DNA from: Neodiprion pinetum
Lineage: Eukaryota > Arthropoda > Insecta > Hymenoptera > Diprionidae
Assembly: GCF_021155775.2 (NCBI RefSeq)
Contig: NC_060233.1
Coordinates: forward strand, 15,138,537 to 15,202,536
Length of the DNA: 64,000 bases
Direction: 5' to 3'
This document shows, piece after piece, positions 13,601 to 24,498 of this stretch (position 1 is its first letter; each line of letters opens with the position of its first letter). The notes beneath the pieces are model-generated. The model made no database searches and was not told the DNA's origin. It worked only from the letters and a program-made list of their open reading frames with translations. The translations under genes and the position numbers were made by a program.

Positions 13601-16600
13601 GATTATATTTGCGCATTTGCAAATAACTCTCATATTTTTATCATGTCGCGCTAATCAGTTGAATATTTCTTCATTCTTGATCTGCCCATAATGTTGACCC
13701 GGAAAAAATTTTAACTGACCTTTTTTGGCGTTTGAAGCTAACTCGATTTGCTTCAATTCTCGTCAGGTCGTTTCAATCCAAAATCTTTTAGAGATCAAAT
13801 TGACGAATCCGTTTTAATTACAGGACCCATTATCACTCTGATCAAGATTTCGTACTCCTGTAGAAACTATTTTACTCGAATTGCAGCATAAAAGTATGTA
13901 ACTATTAAAGTATCAAACTGTGGAACGAAATGGAATCTAACGTCAAAGAGAATTCTCGGAGATAATCGAATTACTCAGGCCGAAATGATGGTGATACATT
14001 CTTTTTTAAATTTCAAGTTGATATTCGAGTAAAAAATGTGAACAAAAAAGTTGAATCAAAGTAAATTTTTTATCGAATTTTCTCAGAATTATAAGAAAAA
14101 AGATACTAAGATCAGCCAGAGTCTATCGTATGCTAATACTAATTTTTTTAGATAAAAAAAGATAGTTAAAAGTTTGGCACAACCATGGAACTAAACACGC
14201 AGTGGCATAATACTGTATCGTGACAGATGCATATACGTTTAATACAATTGCGTAAGTAATATTTTATCAGGCCAGCACAAGAAGTAACACAATTATTCGA
14301 CCAACGTATTATACCTACACATTTGATTCCGGAAATATTGTGCGATACGCAATGCTTGTATCACATAATATTCTGGTGTCATAATAGTTTCACAGGGTGA
14401 ATTCCTAAAGATGAGAAATCGTAGGATGTATTGCTCATATGCGAATTTCGTATCTTCGATTATTCCTCGTTACGGATTTTTTAGTATTACAAGGAACACT
14501 ACATCGCGTGCACATTCGAAGTTAAAATACATCGGGATCTATTATACGACGTGCAATTAACGCAGGGATTCTCATCTTACTAAGAACGGTACCAATAACA
14601 TTTAAAAGCACAAAATTATCAGATATGCAATACAATCCTACGATTACTAACCACTAGAAACTCACGCATCTTAAACGTAGGCCGCAAATCTAGCAAGTAG
14701 TCTTTCTTCCATACGCGAAACCGTCCTTGGGATCATACGGACAAAAAAGTGAGTAAATCGAATGTTCTATTACACCTTTGGATTCATAGAATAAACGTGA
14801 TGCAATCGATCGGTATTTTTATTACGAATCGTAACGAATGATTCTCGAGACATTTTTTCGTCCGTGTTTGTATAGTCGGAAGGTCCTTCAATGCGAAGTT
14901 CCCCCGTAGTTTCGTATGTATAAATTTTTTACAGGAAGGGATGAGGTTGAGGGTTTTCTACAAAATAAAAAACTCGCGTTTGAGTCATCGTATTTTGTAG
15001 TTTATTGGCTCTTGTGGGAAAAGCCTTGCGGCGTAAAAACCCACGACGATTTGAGTGTACAATGTTGTGGTTGTTGTCTTAAGGTTATGAAATTTCATGA
15101 GTTTACGCGCGATCGCGCCATTGTGACTGTGTGTATGTGTGAATGTATGTGTTGGTCCCATCAATAAACCCTGATGGGTGGGAAGTGTGATTGTGGTAGG
15201 GGACACGGTTCCATATCGTCAACCCCGTTGGGTTGGATGTGTATCGTGTATGCCGTGGACGGGAATGTGTTCTCAATGCAAGAGACCGTGTGTCTCGTTA
15301 CGCGCCTCCGAGGCAACTTTTAGAGCAAAGTGATCCGAAGCGAGTCGTTCCGACGACTGATACGAATTCATGACGAATAAAAATTCAGCCATTGAATCGG
15401 ACACGGAAAAACGGCCACACGAGATATATGAAATTCGATTGGTCATGAATTTTCCAGGACTGGGCATCGGAACTATTGACATATTTTTTCAACAGCGTGT
15501 TAAGGGTAATTTATTCACCCTTGGCCCTAATACGTCAAATATATTATCTTCTTTACAAGCAGCAGCGAAATTCCGCATCGTCGATTTATGAATAATAACT
15601 TACGCAACTTGTCTTTTTTTGTGTACTTTTTGAACATTACGTATGCATAAATTCATTACAGCAGTTTTTAAATTTCGTTAAACTATCATCTCGTCCTGTG
15701 AAATAGATACAATACTGGTTTATTATTTTAGGATGTTAATCTAGGATGTTACTATTTGAATGAGCGACGTAATATTGAAATAGATTAAAAATTGAAATAA
15801 TTCTTGTTCAAAATAGGTTACGGTGTCAATTAGATGTATCTTTCACTGTTCAATGACACGAAATTCCGGCAGTTTTAAATATCCGTTTAATGCCACCATA
15901 AAAATGTAACAGTTATTGTTAGTCGCTCTTTTCGTGCATATTTTAATTTAATTTTATATCATCGAAGAATCCCGTTAACAGCTCTCTAATTAATACAGCA
16001 CAAGCACTAACTATGATCCGTTTGAGATTGATTGGTTGGATTTGGAACGCATGGTTAGCGACTTGTGTGACACTCATCTATTCGTTTAATAATCGCCATC
16101 ACGTTTCCGAAATCTGAAAATTAACTTGCGTAATATGTCACCTGACGATGAGAGGTAAAATTACTGCACCATTCTGTCCAATCGTGTCATAATCAGTTTT
16201 AGTATTTATCTTACTCACTAGTTTCCACTTTTGTGAAAGTGGTTGTGAAATTGAATCCGTAAAATTATAGCTATAACTCACCGGTGTGTATGGATTATTA
16301 TGTTTTACATATTGTCGGTTATAGATTTAAAAAATGTATACGTTGGGAATTTTGGGTCAAACTTGTATTTCTATGCGATAAAACTAAATCTATTTTTCAA
16401 GCCAGTTGAAATTCGAATATCTCTCGTCAATTGGTATAACTAGCAGTGAGATATCTACTTTTTCTTCTTCTTCTTCTTCTTCTTCTACCCAAGTGTGAAG
16501 ACGTTAGTGTTTTTGAATGTTTTAGAGTACACGCCGTCGAAATACCTCAAGCTCCGTTATGATTGGATTTCTCCTATTTCCTATCACGTTCCCATCCCAT

Positions 16601-17307
16601 GGTCTGTGTAAAATATAAGCTACACTTATAATGTAGGTACGCATTCCACGAGGTTTTTGACCGCGGGTCAATCCCTCAAACATTTCGCAATTCAAGAGAT
16701 ATCATTTGGTTATTTATTTAATAGTTGTTAAAAGAAGATTAGTAAATAGAATTATAAAATAACTGTAACAATTCAATAATCTCTTACAACTTTTTTTTTT
16801 AGTCGGTGAACGAGTTCCTGTGATTTATTAAAAGTTTATCGAATTCAACAACGAGCATTACGAAACTGAAAACTTTTCTGCGCGACCCGTTAAACCCGGT
16901 TAATTACTGTATATGAGTTTCCATATTAATGCAGTTCTGGGTAAATTGCATTTCTACTGCTGGGTCCCGAAGGTTTTCGCAAGGCGCTTGAGAGTTTACC
17001 GCGAAAGTGTAATTTGCTCTATGCCATGAGTCTAAATTTCTCAATTTCTCAACCTGCGAAGGCAGAAGACCTTTCCGCTGAATAACCGCGTCTACCTTCT
17101 CGAGGCTGCAGCTCTTACCGGATCGCAGAGAGATGATTTTTGCGTTCGGCACTCAACTGAAGATTGCTGCGCCGCTCCACCATTCGCTGCGCCCTGCGGT
17201 TTGCGCATCTGGTTAGCATTCACATTTTCCACCGGCATCGATGCAGCTGTACGGGGTGTCAGATGTTGTTCATACTCACTCTCGTCTTCCTCAAGTCTAT
17301 CTGACAT
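2044..17307 (-). CDS. sti: Citron (sticky) protein, cytokinesis scaffold, thirteen exons
   Basis: Proposed exons, 5' to 3' on the minus strand: 17307-17119, 12242-12140, 11903-11659, 11584-11138, 11072-10940, 10872-10352, 8192-6729, 6184-5750, 4659-4310, 3480-3320, 2763-2551, 2472-2217, 2158-2044. All introns are GT-AG and phases agree, giving 4,632 nt (1,543 residues). Order of parts: acidic N-terminus (1-63), coiled coil (about 64-930), C1 zinc finger (about 941-993), PH domain (about 1043-1155), CNH domain (about 1190-1480) and a short tail. This is the citron/sticky architecture; the family acts at the cleavage furrow and midbody downstream of Rho. Drosophila sticky and long human citron also carry an N-terminal Ser/Thr kinase domain. 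I find none here, so the product resembles the kinase-less citron-N form. The C-terminal exons are secure; the join of the first exon to the second across 4.9 kb is the weakest step. Confidence 0.9.
4940..5065. repeat. Degraded relative of the GGTGGCCAC-ended repeat
   Basis: Within the intron between citron exons 8 and 9 the sequence CGGTGGTCACTAAAAATAA is followed by CCCCAACTTTTCCTGG and TATCCCTGATG. These motifs recur at 6448-6545 and, as an intact end, in the element at 8217-9230. Only one end is recognisable here. Confidence 0.4.
5750..6184 (-). CDS. sti: Citron exon 8: pleckstrin homology domain
   Basis: The exon is 435 nt, phase 0 at both ends, and encodes residues about 1035-1179. A PH fold is readable from MEGWVKVPG through SWDRKYLRLEG (strands 1-3) to the C-terminal helix KKAWLNALRTVAS, which has the conserved Trp of PH domains. 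TTCWPSSGLDIMA matches the citron-type TTCWP motif. PH domains bind phosphoinositides or proteins; in citron this region helps membrane and furrow association. The acceptor is TTTCGTTTCAG and the donor CAA|GTAAAT. Confidence 0.93.
6448..6545. repeat. Degraded relative of the GGTGGCCAC-ended repeat
   Basis: CAGGGTGGGCACTAAATCTG is followed by CCCCAACTTTTCCAGG and TTTCCCTGACCAATTTG. The first 12 bases nearly match the terminal repeat of the 8217-9230 element, and the CCCTGAC / TTTTCC words are shared. It lies in the intron between citron exons 7 and 8, with no matching right end that I can define. Confidence 0.45.
6729..8192 (-). CDS. sti: Citron exon 7: coiled coil and C1 zinc finger
   Basis: This single 1,464-nt exon (488 codons, phase 0 at both ends) encodes residues about 547-1034. 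The first 330 or so residues continue the coiled coil. A linker rich in Pro, Ala and Ser follows, then a C1 domain beginning HNIPHRFDVKLSMRTGKC. The zinc ligands fit the family pattern: His945, Cys958 and Cys961 (spacing H-x12-C-x2-C), then CNEC, HPKC and a closing Cys in ATCGLP. The block from NIPHRF to CGLP is one of the most citron-specific parts of the protein. The acceptor TTTTTCTACAG at 8193 has a mobile element close behind it (8217-9230). Confidence 0.95.
8217..9230. mobile_element. 1,014-bp DNA-transposon-like element with TIRs and 5-bp duplication
   Basis: The element starts CAGGGTGGCCAC and ends with its exact reverse complement GTGGCCACCCTG. It is flanked by GTATA at 8212-8216 and again at 9231-9235, a target-site duplication. 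Inside, TTCCCTGACATTTCCCGG occurs in direct orientation near both ends (about 8248 and 9189), with an extra partial copy near 9161. No transposase frame is present, so it is non-autonomous. It sits in the intron between citron exons 6 and 7. Confidence 0.75.
9236..10351. other. Rest of the intron between citron exons 6 and 7
   Basis: AT-rich intronic DNA. Short open frames occur on both strands (for example 9263-9607 minus) but have no recognisable domain. I see no further feature. Confidence 0.5.
10352..12242 (-). CDS. sti: Citron coiled-coil exons 2-6
   Basis: Five exons (12242-12140, 11903-11659, 11584-11138, 11072-10940, 10872-10352) encode residues about 64-546. They are almost pure heptad-type sequence rich in E, K, Q, L and R, for example EKDKVDQLNKHIETQ and SFLEQQLQRVEQQLQ. 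Glycine and proline are rare, as expected for an extended coiled coil. In the family this rod mediates dimerisation and binding to midbody partners such as kinesins and Rho. Donors and acceptors are good except the acceptor of the 12242 exon, whose pyrimidine tract is weak. An in-frame TAA lies upstream of that acceptor with no ATG between, so this exon must be internal or use the ATG in SEMAG. Confidence 0.88.
12243..12660 (-). promoter_or_regulatory. GC-richer block upstream of citron exon 2, possible internal promoter
   Basis: This block is richer in G+C than the surrounding intron and contains a CCAAT box in minus orientation (ATTGG at 12551-12555 on the plus strand), about 310 bp upstream of exon 2. 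If transcription began here, translation could start at the ATG inside exon 2 (CAGAAATGG, a good context), giving a shorter coiled-coil form. The evidence is compositional only. Confidence 0.25.
12661..17118. other. Large first intron of citron, no kinase exons seen
   Basis: I read the minus strand for kinase signatures (HRD..KPEN, DFG, a glycine-rich loop) and found none; stop codons are frequent in all frames. The stretch contains a (TA)n run at about 13036-13050 and a (TTC)n run at 16461-16486. Short open frames near 14916-15591 on both strands show no domain. Confidence 0.55.
16461..16486. repeat. (TTC)n microsatellite
   Basis: An uninterrupted run of TTC units within the first intron of citron. 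Confidence 0.9.
17119..17307 (-). CDS. sti: Proposed first coding exon of citron
   Basis: The ATG at 17307 opens MSDRLEEDESEYEQH and reads 63 codons to an excellent donor (CCG|GTAAGAG). A TAG lies immediately upstream in frame, so the reading frame cannot extend 5' without splicing. The exon is acidic, then Ala/Gln/Asn-rich, with no known domain. It ends in phase 0 and the next supported minus-strand exon (12242) begins in phase 0, which is why I attach it to citron. A chance phase match has odds of one in three, so it could instead begin a separate small gene. Confidence 0.5.
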
Positions 17308-17490
17308 CTAGCCATTTATTTATAACAACGATAGTTAATTTGAATCATAATTCAATTATCGTTGTAGCGATAGTCTACGAATCACACCATATTTCACCAA
17401 ACTCGAAACTAGAGGGTCATTCTTTTGTTTAAAACTTCTTCTTCTTTTGATAATGTCATCTGACATGGCTGAACAATATGGCGGCTAAGA
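17308..17490 (-). promoter_or_regulatory. Putative 5' leader and promoter of the minus-strand first exon
   Basis: Upstream of the ATG at 17307 lies a short AT-rich leader and then, at 17475-17485, AATATGGCGGC on the plus strand, a match to the YY1-type element AANATGGCGGC common near housekeeping promoters. No TATA box is evident. The motif can work in either orientation, so it does not by itself show direction of transcription. Confidence 0.35.
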
Positions 17491-19450
17491 AACAGCTGAT
17501 CTTGTGGGGTCGAGTGTGGTGATATCAAGCCACAGTAAACGTCGTGCAAGTTATTGCCCTATTGTTATACCATACTGATCTATCTATCTATTGATCGCAA
17601 AAGAGAAGCGGGAGAAATAGTTATAATTTTAGTTAATCGCAACTTTTTTTGAGGCATAAACTTCCTGCAGCCAGATGGAATAGAAATATTGGACGATTTC
17701 AATTGTAATAAATTATATGTCTGTTGCTATTAATTCCACGTTTTCTAATTCACGGATTGGTTCTGTCTCTCGGTTAAATAACGTGGTTCATACGAGCGAA
17801 TGTTGTGCTGCTGCAACAAATATTGATTACAGAATTGAGTTATTCTAAAAGCAGGTTAGCATTGTTAGAGCCGCCAGGAAATTAAATCGTGCATTATACC
17901 GCACGATCCGTCACGAGATCGTTGGTGAGCGATACAATCGCCCAGATTACGAATTACAAGAAAATTGCAGCACGAACTCTGGGAAGAGAGGCATAGTACA
18001 GTGGTAAAAAGTAGCTCACTCGCTCTTCGGTTGTCGTTACACACATCGCCATGTGACAGCGCACGTGAAGTCTGATGTGAAAAGTAGCCAAATAAGTAGA
18101 AAAAAGCCAAAAATTAAACTATATATATATAAAGACGCATCTAAACGATCTCAAGTTTCTTTCAGACAAGCTTTGTCATTCGAACATCTCCATGACTTTG
18201 TCGGATAGTTTAGCCAAGAACTCAATTGAGATAGCAAAAATTCATATTCTAGTACATCAAAGTTGAAAAGTGTATTTTCTCGTATGCGACATTCTAGACA
18301 ATGTTATCCATCGGCAATAGGATAAAAAATAAATATGCAAGATCAGATTTTTAACATAGAGTCTTATGGAACAACTATACTCTTTTTAGCTTTTGTTTAC
18401 AAAATAAACATGTTTGTACGAGACAGAACTTGTTAGAAAAAGCAAGGGCTTATTTTAAAGTTAGCGATGATTCATAATATCACCTTGCTCGTACGGTCAT
18501 CGACTTTATTAGCGAGTTATGTAAGATTGAAACTGTTTTTGCAAATCAAGCGATGAAGATCTTCGAAGTTAAAGTACTTTCAGGCAAACGGGATAAAAAA
18601 AAATTCAACCTGCGTAATTATTTACGAGAATGAGTCATCTCGCCGAACTTTATCAACCCAAGTGATTATCATTAGTGAACACGAGTTAATCAGAGTTTAT
18701 TTATAAAGAAGTATTTTTTATGTAATGCTCAAAAAATATGGTTGCATATACGTAATTGGGCGATCTGGCTGAAACAGCCCAAGCATCTGACAGGATAGAA
18801 AAGAAGAAATTGCGAATTGTAAGATATGAGCAATTTATGGAAAGTTTGATGATTAGAACATTTAAGCTGACTAAATTCTGGTGTTTGAGATACGATTCTG
18901 ATGTTTTGGGCTCATTTTGCTCACTGACCAGGTCCCAACAAATAGTCTGAAAAACATTCAAACAATCTTGAATTATGTCTAGCATTATAGTTAGAAGGCG
19001 TAAATGTAATTGCTGATAAACATATTGTATCGAACTTACTTAAATCTATTTCAATCCATTTTAGGTATCATTTGTTGTGAAATTTTTCTAGACTATGTCT
19101 GCAGATCTTGACGATGAAAAAGTCAAGTCGCGTTTTAAAAAATATACGTAAAACAGAGTTTAATTATCTTGAACGTTTCAATCATCAAACCATTTCTCAA
19201 ATTCCTGATACATATCTCAGTTCGTGTTATTCAAATTGCTCAAATTCATTTCCCTTACATATGTATAGTAGGGAAGTCGTTTCATTCGTGTTCATCGCAT
19301 CATCAGCGCGAACAACGTTGCTAGAGATTTTTATCCTGTTTTCGTAACTTTTGATTCCAACGATTCATCCGTAGCTAAATCCTGCGATGGAACAAAATTC
19401 AACTTTCAATCTGGTACCGAGAAGAGGTTCAGCGGATAGGCATTTTTGCG
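17491..19450. other. Intergenic region between citron and PTB gene 1
   Basis: AT-rich sequence between the start of citron and the first leader of PTB gene 1; the two are divergently arranged. Short open frames on both strands (17865-18110, 18701-18985) have no domain or splice support. Confidence 0.5.
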
Positions 19451-19500
19451 TCTGAAAAATGTCAAGACACCTGGGATCGCGTACGAAAAAGAACACGGCG

Positions 19501-20201
19501 TATAAACCTTGTTGCAGTTCTCCAATGCGTGGCATAAACGAAGCTAGCCCCTGGAGTCTCGGTTGGGCTTTGGCATGTATAAGAAGGCGGTTACATTGGA
19601 GGAGGGGGGGAAGAGGCCAAAGAAGTCTGAGCCGGCCGACGGAGACTCAGCTCACGATCAGCTTGGCAGTGCTCGTGGTCTCGGCGTCTGAAGTTACGCT
19701 GGGAAATCGGCGCGGACGATCGTCCGCCTGGATCGGCATCAGTGGCTGGAGAAGGGGTTCTGGAAAGGCAGACAAGACGTCGAATCCAGGCCAGAATCGG
19801 ACCGCCGCGGCAGTGTAGCGATCGAAACCGTTCGCCGACGTCAGAACGAGGCGTTGCAAGCGCTTTACGCGAACCTCGAATCTCCTTTCGGTAGAGCTTA
19901 CATGCCCAACGGTTGCAGGTAAAATCCTTAAAAAATCTACAGGTGCCATTATAACCAGTGGTGTTTAAAATGTGAGACGACTTCTTATCGACTACCGTGA
20001 CACAAGCTGTGCAACGATCGTATTCTGTCCAGTAAATGTTCAGTGTCACTGTTACCTCAATTCCGAATTGAGTCGTTCACCCATCGTCACAAAGAGGAAA
20101 CTGATCGTGTGCCAAGGATCCCTGAAAAGGGCCAGGACAGGCTTACAGCGATTCGGGTACAGTTATAATCTCGAAAACGAGGCTCGTTGTCAACAACAAC
20201 G
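19501..20201 (+). promoter_or_regulatory. Putative promoter and non-coding first exon of PTB gene 1
   Basis: TATAAA at 19501-19506 is followed by a GC-richer block that ends in a good donor (CAACAACG|GTGAGTTT, exon end 20201). Splicing to the acceptor at 21160 (TCTGTTTCAG) would place this block in the 5' leader. In the frame needed to join the PTB reading frame there is a TAA about 36 nt before the donor and no ATG after it, so the exon would be untranslated. Open frames in this block (19459-19818 plus, 19591-20049 minus) look incidental. Confidence 0.35.
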
Positions 20202-21166
20202 GTGAGTTTTCACCTCGCACAATAACATCGCGCCTTCGTTTCGCAACGTCGAGTCAAAATCATTCGACACTCTTCGATATCTTTAACGGAACTCGACTGC
20301 TCCTCTGTCGATTCAGCTGGAATCGGCTTCGAGTACACAACGGAGGCAATTCGTGTTATGCACTTTCAAACCCCGAAGAAAGGAGAAGATTAGCGTAGCT
20401 AATAATTTCCTCCGAAATCTGTGCGTTTGCACACACAACTGACGTTCTAACTTGGGTGCTTGCTTTTGTCCTGTAGAGCGGCACGCAGCGTAATTAGCAG
20501 GAGCATTGACATGAATAAACAATTAGTTTCGGCAACTCCTCAACTAACGGAATTAATTTTCGTTCCACTATACGCAATTATTCGCAGCGTCTGCAGATTG
20601 TTTGACGATTTCAATGAGCACACCGTGTAATTAGGTTGAATAATGTGAACTATCGTCTGTCTTCGTTTTTTTTTTTTTTTTGAGTCTATTTCAAGAATGG
20701 AAGTACAGTATTGTTGACTGTTTGTCGCTACCACTTCGGGCGTGAGATTCGTCAAGCATTGAGAGTAAAGGCTATGGTTTAAAAACGTGAAGAAACATGG
20801 AGTTGTGGAATCGGTAACGCAAGTTTGTCAACACACAATGGCCAGTATTTTAAAAAACTCTCGGTATTTCGCACATAACGGCACGAAAAATTCCATTGTT
20901 AGGCTTACTCTGTATTGTCGATGTGTTATCAGCGACGTTATGTTAGAATTCTGCCGCTGCATCGTAAGAAAGTGTGTAGGACGACATTCGCAGTCCGCTA
21001 ATAAGAATTTATTCATGAGAACCAAGTGGTTGTGTGGTGTGATGCAGATGGAATGCTTCAATTCATACGGATGTTTATGCTCAACATTTGTATACCCCAA
21101 TATTTGTAACTTTTTGGAGTTTATTTTTGAGCTGCGACAAATTTCCTCCGTCTGTTTCAGCGAGGA

Positions 21167-24100
21167 ATGGCATTGCGGGTCAGGGGAGAAACGGATGTCA
21201 AAAAATGCTCCTACTATGTTTGGTACCTGGGAGCGAGGGAGGCGAGGGGCGTCGACGCGATGCCCGGTGCCATAGCCTACCTTTTGGAGCGAGAACGCCT
21301 TCAAGAACCCTTCAAGGTCACGCTACAGGTGAGTGGAACCAATTCGCGCGTGCAATTCGTTCATTTCGTTCGTCCATTCGGAACCTCGAAACTGAATTCG
21401 AATATATCTGCGGATATTGGAGAGCTTTTTGACATTTTTCTTAACCGTATTTTGCTTTTCATTTCATGAATTGTTCACACAGGGTTGATTTTCATATTTT
21501 TTCGATAAAAAAGTTATTCCGAAAGTTCAGAAGCTTGGAAGAATCACGACCGAACGTTTCTTTTTAGGAATGGTGACAGTAGCTAATTTTAGTAACCTTG
21601 CTGTATATTTTAGAAAAATCTTGCACTTTGCATATGTTGAACTATACACTTCAGAAAGATTGCAGCAGCTTTTATTTGTAAGGTTCAAAATACTGCAGAA
21701 ACATTGTGGCAAAGTAACTTCGGAAAGGTGAAATATCACCGCAATGTAGCTTTGCGAAGTTTGAAATATTCCGAAAATATTGCAATAACGTAACTTAATT
21801 GTGTGTGAAACATTTCAGAAACATTGCATAGCTTGAAATATTCAAAGCTTGAAATATCACCGAAAATTTATAGCGAACTATAATTCGGCAATGGCATTTA
21901 AAATTTCACTCTCACGATGCAACAACGGAACTTCGCAAGGTTTAAAATATCACAGAAGCGTTGCAGTAACGCAACTTCGCAGGTTCTGGAATATTTCAAA
22001 TACATTGCGTATGCATCTTTGCAAAGTTTTAAATATATATATGATAAATTGCAGCAACGTAACGTTGCAAAGTTTGAAATATTTCGCCCGTCCAAAATGT
22101 TCACTTGCAGTGTACTCAGGCGAATAGAAACGAGGCAGCGGGATCGGTTAGAAATCGAGTCTACGACCCGGCGTGTAACTATGTAACGCAATAAACCTCA
22201 TTGGATATCTATCGGCCATCGGCTGTACCGTAAACATAGTTCGTTCGCACTAACTTTCCCCACATTAAATATTTTTCATACATGTATTTAATTGTTGTTC
22301 GTTTCGGTATCGAAAAAAAAAAACATTTTGATCGATCGGCCCATCGTGATCGATGATCTGTTGCAAAGATCCGTCGCAAATTTCAAATCCCTTTTTCTAT
22401 TAGCAGCGAATTAAGTTTGAACAGATTTTACGATTTCGCAACAGCGAATTAAAATTTCCCTGGCCGGAATTAACGGATCTCTCCGCAAATATTTTCGATT
22501 CCAGTTTACAAGTAAGGCGTTAACGCGGCTGCGTATAGCAGGTATATCATGGCTTTCACAAATATCGAGAGTTCCAAATAGAAAAATACGAAAGCCTTTT
22601 GCTCTCGCTAGCGACAGGTTAACTTGTGAGTTAGATACGCGCCGCCATGCGCGCAGGTAGAAGTATTTACCGCCTTTTACGGGACGCTAGAAATTACAAG
22701 GCTTGTCACATATCATTTGCGACAGTTGCAACCGACAGTGGAAAATTAATGCTAATTATATTTTTTTGACACAATTAATTCTATGCCGAGAGAATTTGGC
22801 GCACTTTCTTCACAAAACCTTTAGCAAATAACTTACAAAATTGTAATTCTTGCTCGGTGCGAATGTAGTATAATACGCGGCATTGTGTAATTCTTAATTG
22901 TTCATAGCCGAGCTTCACTAGAAAGCCAAGTCTCTTGGTGTCACCGCGTTGTTGATTTGTCATAATAACTGGCTCAAGCTCATGGGACCCGAGGAATAAT
23001 TATTGTGTAATCCGTAGAAAAAAAAACAGAGAAAAATAATCATAACAATAGTAACTAGATACACCGGTGGGAAAATTTTTGAGATTTCTCAAGAACATTT
23101 TCGCACATAAATATACTGTATGTTTTTCTGATTACGAGACTCTTATGCTAGCATTGTAGCCTATCACAACCGAGATCACAACACTGAAATCAATCCGGTA
23201 CAATGCACGCAAACCTATAATATTTATGGTGCGGTGCTGACATGTAAGCGGTCGTAAATAAATTATTATGTCTATCCACTGTAATACTTGGTGTGGTAAT
23301 GATTGTCATTATTTTAATACCCATTCCATGTGCTCACGCAACAGCAAGACTACTTTGAAGAAGGAAGCGCCTAAGTATTAGATTTTCAAGCTTCGAACGT
23401 GAATCACTTAAACATCGAAGCGTGTAACGGAGTATCGTGCTTGTTATTGCATGAGTATTGTTTTTCGCATCCCTCAAGGTGCACCCCTTGACGATCAGGT
23501 CGTTACGTCACCTTTTTTCTGTAATCACTAAGTTTTGGGCCGGAGGAATTTTCTTATTGGCTTGTGTTCATGTCTAACAGGTGAGCAGCAAAGGTTTGAA
23601 AATCATTCAAACGGTTCACCCTGGGGGATCGACCAAGTCGGCTGTAAAACACTTGGTGCCTGGCCATGCCGTCCTGGCTGCTGTTCAAAGGGAAGACATC
23701 GTGGCAGCGACTCTTCTCTTACCGAATCCCGCCACTAATAACCCCGTCCATGTTCACGCGTATAGGTAAATGCACAGTGATTCCACTTGGACAAAAAGTG
23801 ATTCATAGTTTGAGGTTAGCGAAATTCGTATCACGAAAAAGTGTGTGAAAGCATTCCGAGAAGATGTTCTCATCGTCTTCCACCATTCCTGGAATCAAAT
23901 TTGAAACTGGACAAAACAGAACTGGACAAAACGATCATATGGTCGTGGTTAGGGTAATATGGCGTCGTAAGTGGTGATGAGCTGATCGTTTTAGGTAAAT
24001 TTTGTGAATACCAGGGTACAGAAACCATCGTGCAACCTTTCGACCTCCTGTTTTGTTAAAATTGAATCAATATAGAGTAAAATCTATATTAAAATAAACC

Positions 24101-24498
24101 ACTCTGAAAATTAAATGCAACGACCATGACAGTTTCTGTTATAAATTTTCTACCGCTAGTCCATGCGTCTGAATTTAAGAATCCTAACCTGAGTCTGACT
24201 GCTGTATTACTCACGCATGCTAAAGTGTTGACTGGAAAATTCTCTCCCGAATTAAGATGCGACTCTGTGGAGACAGCTGAGCTGCTCGGTGGACAACTCA
24301 AGGCGTTGGCGTCCCACTCGGAGAACTTGACCAGAATGTCCTCGGTTGAGAACAAGGTCAGATCGAACTTGGGGAGCGACGGGCGCAGCACCAGGGAGTC
24401 AGAGTCCTCCGAGGGTAGCGGAGAACTCAGGCATCACGGACCCGTGCAGCCGGCCTCGATTTACGAGTCCTTGGCCGCTGAGCTCAGAGCTAAACTGG
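21167..24498 (+). CDS. PTB gene 1, exons encoding the PTB fold
   Basis: Three exons (21167-21328, 23581-23765, 24257-24498) cover residues 1-196. Introns fall between the strands FKVTLQ and VSSKGLKIIQ, and inside the arginine of HAYRCDS. The third exon has a weak acceptor (GAATTAAG|A), chosen because it restores HVHAYRCDSVETAELL, a typical PTB strand-to-helix transition. After the PTB core the exon becomes Ser/Glu-rich, with ASIYESLAAELRAKLG at its end. Confidence 0.8.

Noticed and set aside
12661..17118. Kinase exons of citron in the large intron
   Set aside because: No HRD, DFG or glycine-loop motifs were found on the minus strand; stop codons are dense. A very short or divergent exon could still be missed.
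16904..17152. 82-codon minus-strand frame MPNAKIISLRSG overlapping the first citron exon
   Set aside because: It crosses the strong donor at 17118 in another frame, and no continuation is supported.
19459..20049. Open frames on both strands near 19.5-20.0 kb
   Set aside because: The block is GC-richer than its surroundings, which lengthens chance frames; it is better explained as promoter and untranslated leader.
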